Source: RUG11788 sp964578175 (GTDB lineage Bacteria; Bacillota_I; Bacilli_A; RF39; UBA660). From it: 5,724 nucleotides of DNA. The position numbers and the translations under genes are program-made. A model generated the notes under the pieces. That model made no database searches and was not told the DNA's origin. It was given only the letters and a program-made list of their open reading frames with translations. Where the stretch lies: the NCBI GenBank assembly GCA_964578175.1, contig CAZOBH010000038.1, positions 1 through 5,724 on the forward strand, read 5' to 3'. Below, piece after piece: positions 1 to 5,537 of the stretch; the first letter of the stretch is position 1, and every line of letters begins with the position of its first letter.

Positions 1-697
1 ATTCATCTTTTGCATAATTTAAAGTTTCAGCTAATTCATTTATCTCTTTTATATCAGAATTAGGAAATAATACATTATAGTTACCTTTAGCCATATCATT
101 TGCCGAATCATTTAATCTTATGATATCTTTGGTTAATATTTTAGATAATACATAAGAAAATAGGGCAGCTAGTAATAAAACTATTATTGTAACAATTCCT
201 AGTTGATAAGCTAATATTCTAACTGTTGAGTTAGTAGGATTTAATGATGCATTTAAAAACATATAAGATCCATCATTTAATTTATGACAGTAAAGAATAG
301 TATATATACCATCTCTTATTTTTATTTTATATAAAGTTTTATTTTGATCAGATAAAATAAATTCTTCTTTATACTTATTTAACTTTTCATTTCTTAAAGA
401 ACAAACTTTATTCATATTAGTAGATGTATATGAAGAATTATTTTCTTCATCAATGATTTCAATACACATTGCCTCACGTATATTTAGATTATTTATTTCA
501 TTTATAAATTCATCATTAGTCTCATATAATGAAACAATTTTTTCACCAGTTTTTTCTACATCTTTAGTTTTATAATATAAATAAAATTGATTTAAAAATA
601 TTACTTGAAATAACCATAGAAATAATAGTATTAGTAGAGCAAAAGTGATTAAATATAGCCATACTTTTGATTTAATACTTCTTTTACTTCGTTTCAA
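1..697 (-). CDS. Sensor histidine kinase, N-terminal part (runs off the left edge)
   Basis: Membrane sensor kinase presumed to phosphorylate the response regulator encoded just upstream. The 232 visible residues read: basic N-terminus (LKRSKRSIKSK), membrane helix ~12-35, extracytoplasmic sensor ~36-160, second helix ~161-183, then a HAMP-like linker 184-232 with its conserved glutamate region (EINELAETL). The His-phosphotransfer and ATPase domains lie beyond the window. The frame has no ATG before residue 77. I place the start at TTG 697, because a basic tail before the helix is typical and GGGG lies 7 nt upstream; GTG at 715 is the alternative. It overlaps the regulator gene by 14 bp, which suggests translational coupling. 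The sensor contains three cysteines (C78, C99, C137), and the usual HAMP proline after the helix is replaced (SKILTKDI). The ligand cannot be told. The family call is firm; the start is less so. Confidence 0.88.
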   Translation of the reverse strand, partial: MKRSKRSIKSKVWLYLITFALLILLFLWLFQVIFLNQFYLYYKTKDVEKTGEKIVSLYETNDEFINEINNLNIREAMCIEIIDEENNSSYTSTNMNKVCSLRNEKLNKYKEEFILSDQNKTLYKIKIRDGIYTILYCHKLNDGSYMFLNASLNPTNSTVRILAYQLGIVTIIVLLLAALFSYVLSKILTKDIIRLNDSANDMAKGNYNVLFPNSDIKEINELAETLNYAKDE

Positions 698-1343
698 ACT
701 TATAACCCCATCCACGTACAGTTTTGATTAAATCACGATATTCTCCTAGATTATTTCTAAGCATCTTTATATGTGTATCAATAGTTCTATCATCGCCAAA
801 GAAATCATAACCCCAAACTTTGCTTAATAACATTTCACGAGATACTGCTGTATTCTCATTTTTGATTAAATAAGTAAGCACATCAAATACTTTCGGCGTC
901 ATATCAACTGGTTTATCATCAATAGTTACGATATGTCCTTTGAAATCCACTATTAGACTTTTATATGTATATTTATCTTCAACTATATTATTTCTTCTAG
1001 ACACAGCTTTAATTCTAGCAATTAATTCTTTTGGAGAGAATGGTTTAGCTAAATAATCATCAACTCCAAGTTCAAATCCAAATAGTTTATCATATTCTTC
1101 TGATCTTGCAGATAGAATAATAGTTGGTATATTTTTAATTTTCTTAATCTCTCTATATGTTTGATATCCATCAAGCTTTGGCATCATAATATCAAGAACT
1201 ATAACATCTATATCATTATTTTGAACTATATCGATAGCTTTTAATCCATCTTCAGCTTCAAATACTTCAAAATGTTCAAGTTCTGCATACTCTCTAATAA
1301 CATTTCTTATTAGTTTTTCATCATCAACAATTAAAACTTTCAT
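684..1343 (-). CDS. OmpR/PhoB-family response regulator
   Basis: Cytoplasmic transcription factor switched on by phosphorylation, partner of the overlapping downstream kinase. The receiver domain (~1-118) has the acidic pair D7/D8, phosphoacceptor D51 in VLDIMMP, switch residue S78 in LSAR, Y97, and the conserved lysine K100 followed by P101. A winged-helix DNA-binding domain (~125-219) ends in the family hallmark VRGWGYKFE. The 219-residue length is normal for the family and all key residues are intact. ATG 1343 is preceded by a strong AGGAGG site (1350-1355) at normal spacing. The gene has its own candidate promoter (1363-1393), directly after the terminator of the neighbouring unit, so regulator and kinase probably form a two-gene operon. 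Naming it as a specific regulator (VanR, PhoP, YycF and so on) is not supportable from sequence alone. Confidence 0.96.
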   Translation of the reverse strand: MKVLIVDDEKLIRNVIREYAELEHFEVFEAEDGLKAIDIVQNNDIDVIVLDIMMPKLDGYQTYREIKKIKNIPTIILSARSEEYDKLFGFELGVDDYLAKPFSPKELIARIKAVSRRNNIVEDKYTYKSLIVDFKGHIVTIDDKPVDMTPKVFDVLTYLIKNENTAVSREMLLSKVWGYDFFGDDRTIDTHIKMLRNNLGEYRDLIKTVRGWGYKFETK

Positions 1344-1362
1344 AGTAATCCTCCTTTATATT

Positions 1363-1393
1363 ATTATAATTAAATATGTGTATTTTATGTGAA
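1363..1393 (-). promoter_or_regulatory. Candidate promoter of the two-component operon
   Basis: On the minus strand TTCACA (1393-1388) and a perfect TATAAT (1368-1363) are separated by 19 bp, longer than the ideal 17. The transcript would begin only ~15 nt before the start codon, at the edge of the AGGAGG site. The -10 box is convincing; the -35 assignment is weak. Confidence 0.4.
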
Positions 1394-1420
1394 AAAATAG
1401 AAGAAAATTTAATTTTCTTC
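1392..1420 (-). terminator. Rho-independent terminator of the lipoprotein/coiled-coil unit
   Basis: Positions 1400-1420 form a perfect inverted repeat (GAAGAAAATT, one central base, AATTTTCTTC). It is realistic as an 8-bp stem with a 5-nt loop, followed on the minus strand by TA and six T (1397-1392). The stem includes the last codons and the TAA of the 467-residue gene. The stem is AT-rich, so it may be leaky and allow some read-through into the two-component genes. Confidence 0.65.
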
Positions 1421-2812
1421 AAATTGTTCCATAGTTTTAACTTTCTCTTTATTTTTATCTAAAGTTTCATCCATTTCAGTTTGATATTTCTTTATTTCTT
1501 GTTCTTGACGTTCTAATTCTTTTTCAATTTTTATTATATTTTGTATAAAATCATAATATTCTGGTATTTGATTTTTATATTCACTAAATTTACTATCAAA
1601 AATACTTTTTATATCTTCTATTTTATCAAGAGAGTCTGTAACTAAATCTAATGATTTATTTAATAAATCTTGGTTATCTTCTATATCTTTTATATAATCA
1701 TCCCATCTTACATTAACTATTTCTCGTCTTGTAGTTTCTTCTTGAAGAGAAGTCATAATAAGATATGCTGAATTAGCAATCATTCCTAATTTAAAATATC
1801 TACCTAATGGAGTAGGTGGTATATATGTTGAAAGAGCAGCTATAACTGTTCCATTTATTATTCTATTAAAGTTTAAAGTTAATCTTGTTGATTCTTCAAT
1901 TCTTCTTTCAATTTCACCAGTTTCTTCAATCTTTTTATTAATATCTATTATTGCTTTATCTATTTCATAATTAAGTTTATCAACTTCATCATTTATTTTA
2001 TCTAAATCTATAGATGAGTTTTCTAAATCTTCAAATTCTTCATCTCTAATTTCAAAAGTATCTAATTTTTCATCTACTTTATCATCAAGTTTATCTTTTT
2101 CTATATCTAGTTCAACTAATTTATTAATAACGTCCATATAACTATCAATTTGTTTTATTTGATCAAAATATTTACTAGTATCTATTCCTTCTTTAGTATC
2201 ATAGATATAATCTTTTATTGATACTTCTAATATATCATTATCTATTTTATCTAATTCTTTTAGGTTTAGTTCTTTATAGTACGATTCAAATTCCTTTTTT
2301 ATTCTTTCTAATTTTTTTATTAATTCATCTAATTCTTTTCTAATTTTTTCTACATCTTCTAAAAGTACTGCATCTTCTTGTTTTTGATTTAATACTTTAA
2401 TTTTATATTCAATTTCATTTATTTCACTTACTTCATCTTTTATAAATTCATCTATTTCTTCAATAATTGCTACTTCAATAGTATTATTAATAGGTTTTAC
2501 TATAGGTTCTTGTATAACTTCTTCTTTTGGTTTCTCAATTTCTTCTTTTATTAATGGAATAGGAGCTACTATTTCAATTGGTTCTAATTTGGTTTCAGTT
2601 GTACTTTTTTGTTCTTGTTTTTTAGTCTCTTTTACTTGTAGAGTAGTGGTTTCATCTTCAATTTTAACTGTATTTGTATTTATGTCATTAACTTCAATTG
2701 GTTGAATTTCTACTTTTATTTCAGTTTTAATTTCTTTTTCATCTTTAACTATATTTTTCTCTTTATTTTTATTGTTAAAAAACAAAGAGAGTATTGACTC
2801 TCTATTATTCAT
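1409..2812 (-). CDS. Unrecognised acidic coiled-coil protein with a central hydrophobic hairpin
   Basis: I do not recognise a family for this 467-residue protein. Residues ~15-120 are low-complexity, rich in K, E, I, V, T and P, and probably disordered. Residues ~125-310 are heptad-like, dominated by I/L with E/D/K, and read as a long coiled coil. Residues ~312-357 are the only hydrophobic stretch: two segments (TVIAALSTYI and LGMIANSAYLIMTSL) around a PPTPLGRY turn, like a short membrane-dipping or buried hairpin. Residues ~365-467 return to charged helices. It has no cysteine or histidine and a single tryptophan. There is no signal peptide, so it is probably cytoplasmic or on the inner membrane face. 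ATG 2812 follows AGGTG, which overlaps the stop of the lipoprotein gene 9 nt upstream. A structural or scaffold role is inference only. Confidence 0.85.
   Translation of the reverse strand: MNNRESILSLFFNNKNKEKNIVKDEKEIKTEIKVEIQPIEVNDINTNTVKIEDETTTLQVKETKKQEQKSTTETKLEPIEIVAPIPLIKEEIEKPKEEVIQEPIVKPINNTIEVAIIEEIDEFIKDEVSEINEIEYKIKVLNQKQEDAVLLEDVEKIRKELDELIKKLERIKKEFESYYKELNLKELDKIDNDILEVSIKDYIYDTKEGIDTSKYFDQIKQIDSYMDVINKLVELDIEKDKLDDKVDEKLDTFEIRDEEFEDLENSSIDLDKINDEVDKLNYEIDKAIIDINKKIEETGEIERRIEESTRLTLNFNRIINGTVIAALSTYIPPTPLGRYFKLGMIANSAYLIMTSLQEETTRREIVNVRWDDYIKDIEDNQDLLNKSLDLVTDSLDKIEDIKSIFDSKFSEYKNQIPEYYDFIQNIIKIEKELERQEQEIKKYQTEMDETLDKNKEKVKTMEQFEEN
2777..2803 (-). terminator. Terminator-like hairpin within the first codons of the coiled-coil gene
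   Basis: On the minus strand AGAGAGT, a 4-nt CAAT loop and ACTCTCT form a perfect 7-bp stem (2803-2786), followed at once by TTGTTTTTT (2785-2777). This has the architecture of an intrinsic terminator, yet it sits at codons ~4-12 of the 467-residue gene. It could end most transcripts after the lipoprotein gene, with translating ribosomes suppressing it. It might also be a chance fold in AT-rich coding DNA. Confidence 0.45.
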
Positions 2813-2821
2813 TTAATACAC

Positions 2822-3682
2822 CTACTTATATAATTCTGTTTTTATTAAATCAAGATTATCATTCATAATTGAAATATAATCTTTATCATTTTCTCTTTGG
2901 TTATCTGTAATATGATCAAGTTTATTTAATTCAACCACATTTGGTTTATATTCAGATATTAAATTCTTTGTTTCATCTGTTATAGCTTCTTTATCAAATA
3001 AGTATATATTTTTAATCTCTTTATTTTTTATCATATAAGCAACTTGATTATATGTTTTTTCTAATGTTTCTTCATTTAATACTATTACATTTATATTATA
3101 TTTTTCTAAGAATTGAAGAGATTCATCAGCAACAACTATTGTATTACTTTTTGCATTTTCAACACTTAATTTATATTTAGCGTCTAGTTCTGATAAATTA
3201 ACTTTTAATTCTTGATAGTTTTTATTAATATCTTCAATTAAATAGTTATTATTTACATATTCTTCTAATCCTTTTTTAATATTTAATGCCATCATTAGCA
3301 TATTAGAAGGATCTAACCAATATTCTTCAATTCCATAAGTTGGATTCATACCACGAGTAGCGTCAATTAATAGAATACTATTATTTTTATTACTAAGTTT
3401 ACTAGCTATATCACTGGAATTATCTCCGTTATAGATAAATAAATCTTTTTCAGAAAACATACTAATTTGCTTATCATTAAACTTATATTCTTCAGTATTT
3501 TCTCCATCTGGATATATATTATCAACTTTTGAATTCTTTCCGTACATTTCGTTTGTAAGATATTCAATAGGGTAGTTAGAAGTAATTATATCTATTCCTT
3601 CCATATCATCTTTTCTAACACAACCAGTACTTATAAATAAAACAAAAACACTTATAAAACTTAATAAAAATAACTTTTTCAT
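2822..3682 (-). CDS. TroA/ZnuA-like metal ABC transporter solute-binding lipoprotein, divergent
   Basis: Predicted lipoprotein held on the outer face of the membrane. Residues 1-20 form a signal peptide (MKKLFLLSF...) ending in ISTGC, so C21 should be the lipidated residue. The rest follows the cluster A-I (zinc/manganese) binding-protein pattern: ITSNYPIEYLTNEMYG (33-48), a PDGENTEEY segment (58-66) where the family has P-x-G-x-E-P-H, EEYWLDP (119-125) for the usual H-x-W-L-D-P, a long linking helix ~134-175, VVADES (183-188) where a histidine is expected, and a C-terminal LD...Y..IM..N pattern. All three canonical histidine ligands are replaced, and the protein's only histidine is H257. At 286 residues it is close to family length. 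ATG 3682 follows GGAGTG (3688-3693). No permease or ATPase gene is visible. The fold is fairly sure; metal binding is doubtful. Confidence 0.8.
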   Translation of the reverse strand: MKKLFLLSFISVFVLFISTGCVRKDDMEGIDIITSNYPIEYLTNEMYGKNSKVDNIYPDGENTEEYKFNDKQISMFSEKDLFIYNGDNSSDIASKLSNKNNSILLIDATRGMNPTYGIEEYWLDPSNMLMMALNIKKGLEEYVNNNYLIEDINKNYQELKVNLSELDAKYKLSVENAKSNTIVVADESLQFLEKYNINVIVLNEETLEKTYNQVAYMIKNKEIKNIYLFDKEAITDETKNLISEYKPNVVELNKLDHITDNQRENDKDYISIMNDNLDLIKTELYK

Positions 3683-3703
3683 GTCAACACTCCAATCATA
3701 ATA

Positions 3704-3732
3704 ATTTTACTATTAATATAGTATTTTTTCAA
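3704..3732 (-). promoter_or_regulatory. Sigma-A-type promoter for the lipoprotein gene
   Basis: On the minus strand TTGAAA (3732-3727) and TAAAAT (3709-3704) are exactly 17 bp apart. Transcription would start near 3697, giving a ~15-nt leader that carries the GGAGTG ribosome site. It lies back to back with the rnc promoter in a 92-bp divergent intergenic region. Confidence 0.65.
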
Positions 3733-3750
3733 TAATGAATAAGATATTTG

Positions 3751-3759
3751 TGGTATAAT
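3751..3759 (+). promoter_or_regulatory. Extended -10 promoter for rnc
   Basis: TGG followed by a perfect TATAAT (3754-3759) forms an extended -10 element (TGnTATAAT). No good -35 box lies at 16-18 bp, as expected for extended -10 promoters. The predicted transcript starts near 3766, leaving only ~9 nt before the ATG. Confidence 0.6.
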
Positions 3760-3774
3760 TAATTTGGTGATTTT

Positions 3775-4452
3775 ATGAAAGAATTATTTGATATATTAAA
3801 TATAGTTCCTAATAATGAAAATATATATAAAACTGCTTTATCTCATTCTTCATATGTTAATGAAAAGCATTTAAAAGCTGATTATGAAAGATTAGAATTT
3901 TTAGGTGATGCTGTTTTAGAACTTATATCAAGTGATTATTTATATAATAATTTAGATGTAAAAGAAGGAGATATGACTAAACTAAGAGCAAGTTATGTTT
4001 GTGGTTCTGCGTGTTATAAATATGCTCTTGATATGGGAATATCTAAATTTGTAATGGTAGGTCATGGAGAAGAAGAAGATGGAGGTCGCTTTAAAGAAGC
4101 TATATTATCAGATATATTTGAAGCATTAATTGGTGCTTTATATTTAGATCAAGGATTTGTAAAAACAAAAGAAATAGTTTTGGATATTATAGTTCCATAT
4201 ATAGAGAATCCAGATATATCTTTCTTTAGTGATTATAAAAGTAAATTACAAGAATATACTCAAACTGATAAAAGAACTTTAAAATATACTTTATTAGAAG
4301 AATCAGGTCCAGCACATGATAAGACATTTAAAACATCTGTTGTTATTGATGATATTACTTATGGAATAGGTATAGGTAAAAGTAAAAAAGATGCTGAACA
4401 AAATGCTGCAAAAGATGCTTTAGAAAAATTAGCGATTATTGATAAAGAATAA
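3775..4452 (+). CDS. rnc: Ribonuclease III
   Basis: Cytoplasmic, Mg-dependent endonuclease that cuts double-stranded RNA, including rRNA precursors and some mRNAs. The catalytic domain (~1-150) holds the signature ERLEFLGDA (38-46) with acidic residues E38, E41 and D45, then E64, and D113 and E116 in SDIFEALIGALY. These line up almost one-to-one with E. coli E38, E41, D45, E65, D114 and E117. A double-stranded-RNA-binding domain follows (~154-222: DYKSKLQEYTQ, GPAHDKTF, and the KSKKDAEQNAAKDAL helix). The 225-residue length is normal and nothing essential is missing. ATG 3775 has only a weak GGTGA upstream (3766-3770), at the predicted 5' end of the mRNA. The gene is flanked by its own promoter and terminator, so it appears monocistronic here. 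The acpP-rnc-smc neighbourhood common in Bacillota is absent. Confidence 0.98.
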   Translation: MKELFDILNIVPNNENIYKTALSHSSYVNEKHLKADYERLEFLGDAVLELISSDYLYNNLDVKEGDMTKLRASYVCGSACYKYALDMGISKFVMVGHGEEEDGGRFKEAILSDIFEALIGALYLDQGFVKTKEIVLDIIVPYIENPDISFFSDYKSKLQEYTQTDKRTLKYTLLEESGPAHDKTFKTSVVIDDITYGIGIGKSKKDAEQNAAKDALEKLAIIDKE

Positions 4453-4474
4453 GTCATTAAATTGACTTTTTTTT
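4451..4474 (+). terminator. Rho-independent terminator of rnc
   Basis: AAGTCA (4451-4456), a 6-nt loop and TGACTT (4463-4468) form a 6-bp stem whose 3' end runs into eight consecutive T (4467-4474). The stem starts inside the rnc stop codon (4450-4452). Its 3' arm also supplies the -35 box of the next promoter. Confidence 0.72.
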
Positions 4475-4490
4475 ATATATAGTTTAGAAT
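4462..4490 (+). promoter_or_regulatory. Sigma-A-type promoter of the membrane-protein gene
   Basis: TTGACT (4462-4467) and TAGAAT (4485-4490) are exactly 17 bp apart; each box is one base off consensus. Predicted start is near 4497, ~20 nt before the ATG, leaving room for the AGGGGG ribosome site at 4504-4509. The -35 box lies in the 3' arm of the rnc terminator. Confidence 0.65.
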
Positions 4491-4517
4491 AAAACTCAAT
4501 TTTAGGGGGATTATAAT

Positions 4518-5348
4518 ATGAATATATTAGTTCTATTTATTCAAATCTTATTAGTTATGCCATTATTTTGTATATTAGAATATTTTAATAAAAAAAATAT
4601 AAATATAATTGAAAAAGTATTAATACCTGTATGTTATATATTGATAGTGTCTGGTATATGTCCAGAACTTAAAAATAATATATATTTTATAGTTATATTT
4701 GAAGTAATATTACATGAATTTTATAATAATTATTTTAAAGAAATAGTTACTTATAATAAAAAAGATTATTTTATAGAAATAATATTAAGTATCTTATTAT
4801 CATTAATAGTTTATTATTATTATATTAATAAAGTTAAATATGTATTACCTAATCCACAAGAATTTAGACCATTTATATTCTTCTTAATAATTATTTTCAT
4901 TTATACTTTAATTAAGAATAATATTGAATTTAAAAAGAAAGAAAAAGAATCTAATTTTATAGATAAAAAACGTGAATATGTAATAGTTGAATATGCTAAA
5001 TTAAAAAATAAATATTATAAAATAGTAAAAACATCTAATAAAGATATAGAAAGATTAATATATTCTATAATGATATATGAAAACTATAAAAATCCATTAG
5101 TTATAAGAAAAATAAAACTAATAATTAATAGATTTAGTAATCGTAATAAGAATAAATATGGAATAATGCAAGTGGAGAGTAGTAAAGAATTAACTGATGA
5201 AGAAAGTATTAAAGCTGTATTAAAAGATATAAGTAAAGAAAAAGAAAAAAATATAGTAAATATAATATCTAATAGATATGAAGATCCATTCTATAAAAAA
5301 GATATTTTAGATATATATATTGAATTAAAAGAGTTTGAAAAAAAATAA
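4518..5348 (+). CDS. Polytopic membrane protein with a C-terminal GIMQV (lysozyme-like?) domain
   Basis: A 276-residue protein of no family I can name firmly. The N-terminal half has hydrophobic segments at ~3-21, 33-49, 55-68 (short), 86-104 and 118-133. A lysine-rich linker (~134-152) leads to a soluble domain (~153-276). That domain contains YENYKNP (187-193) and, 22 residues on, YGIMQV (214-219), then LTDEESI (225-231). A glutamate followed by GxMQV resembles soluble lytic transglycosylase domains (catalytic E, then G-L-M-Q), so E188 is the candidate catalytic residue. By the positive-inside rule five helices would leave this domain in the cytoplasm, which does not fit peptidoglycan cleavage; four helices could place it outside. 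ATG 4518 follows a strong AGGGGG (4504-4509). It has its own promoter and terminator. Membrane location is sure; the enzyme link is tentative. Confidence 0.85.
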   Translation: MNILVLFIQILLVMPLFCILEYFNKKNINIIEKVLIPVCYILIVSGICPELKNNIYFIVIFEVILHEFYNNYFKEIVTYNKKDYFIEIILSILLSLIVYYYYINKVKYVLPNPQEFRPFIFFLIIIFIYTLIKNNIEFKKKEKESNFIDKKREYVIVEYAKLKNKYYKIVKTSNKDIERLIYSIMIYENYKNPLVIRKIKLIINRFSNRNKNKYGIMQVESSKELTDEESIKAVLKDISKEKEKNIVNIISNRYEDPFYKKDILDIYIELKEFEKK

Positions 5349-5359
5349 AACTCTTTTTT
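5327..5359 (+). terminator. Rho-independent terminator of the membrane-protein gene
   Basis: AAAAGAGTTT (5327-5336) pairs perfectly with AAACTCTTTT (5348-5357) across an 11-nt A-rich loop. The run of T spans 5354-5359. The 5' arm is coding (the last codons) and the loop holds most of the TAA (5346-5348), so the terminator is built into the gene's 3' end. Confidence 0.75.
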
Positions 5360-5367
5360 ATTTTTGG

Positions 5368-5396
5368 TTGATTATACTAAAAAAATGTGATAATAT
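5368..5396 (+). promoter_or_regulatory. Promoter of the tRNA-Met gene
   Basis: TTGATT (5368-5373) and TAATAT (5391-5396) are 17 bp apart, giving a start near 5403, a few bases before the tRNA. An overlapping alternative is TGT-GATAAT (5386-5394), an extended -10 form with a shorter spacer. Either would make the tRNA a separate, single-gene unit. Confidence 0.5.
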
Positions 5397-5408
5397 TTTA
5401 ATTGTCAT

Positions 5409-5485
5409 GGCGAGATAGCTCAGTTGGCTAGAGCGATCGGTTCATACCCGATAGGTCGTGGGTTCGACCCCCTCTCTCGCTACCA
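5409..5485 (+). tRNA. tRNA-Met (CAT), elongator type
   Basis: Full cloverleaf of 77 nt. Acceptor stem GGCGAGA (5409-5415) pairs with TCTCGCT (5475-5481), with a G-T pair at 1-72. The D arm is GCTC/GAGC. The anticodon stem ATCGG/CCGAT encloses TTCATAC, with anticodon CAT at 5443-5445. Variable loop is AGGTC, T loop is TTCGACC, discriminator is A5482, and CCA is encoded (5483-5485). The GGTTCATACCCG anticodon arm matches Bacillus elongator tRNA-Met. The initiator is excluded because it carries three G-C pairs in the anticodon stem and a 1-72 mismatch. tRNA-Ile2 normally has CTCATAA in the loop. The T stem (GTGGG/CCCTC) contains a T-T mismatch at positions 5459/5473. Confidence 0.96.
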
Positions 5486-5494
5486 TAAAAAAAT

Positions 5495-5518
5495 AAAGAC
5501 TTGTAAAAGTCTTTTTTT
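5495..5518 (+). terminator. Rho-independent terminator after the tRNA
   Basis: AAAGACTT (5495-5502) pairs perfectly with AAGTCTTT (5507-5514) around a GTAA tetraloop of the stable GNRA type. Seven T follow from 5512 to 5518. It closes the tRNA unit, so the small ORF downstream would need its own promoter. Confidence 0.82.
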
Positions 5519-5537
5519 GTTTGTATGAGAAATATTT

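Noticed and set aside
432..448. Hairpin GAAGAA/TTCTTC inside the kinase gene
   Set aside because: A 6-bp AT-rich stem in coding DNA with no following T run; expected by chance at this base composition.
3683..3774. Operator palindrome in the divergent lipoprotein/rnc intergenic region
   Set aside because: Only short AT palindromes such as AATTAATT are present, and they are not above what this composition produces; no Zur- or MntR-type box is recognisable.
5409..5485. Initiator tRNA-fMet or tRNA-Ile2 (both have CAT genes)
   Set aside because: The anticodon stem lacks the three G-C pairs of initiators, position 1-72 is a G-T pair, and the loop TTCATAC matches Bacillus elongator tRNA-Met rather than the CTCATAA of tRNA-Ile2.
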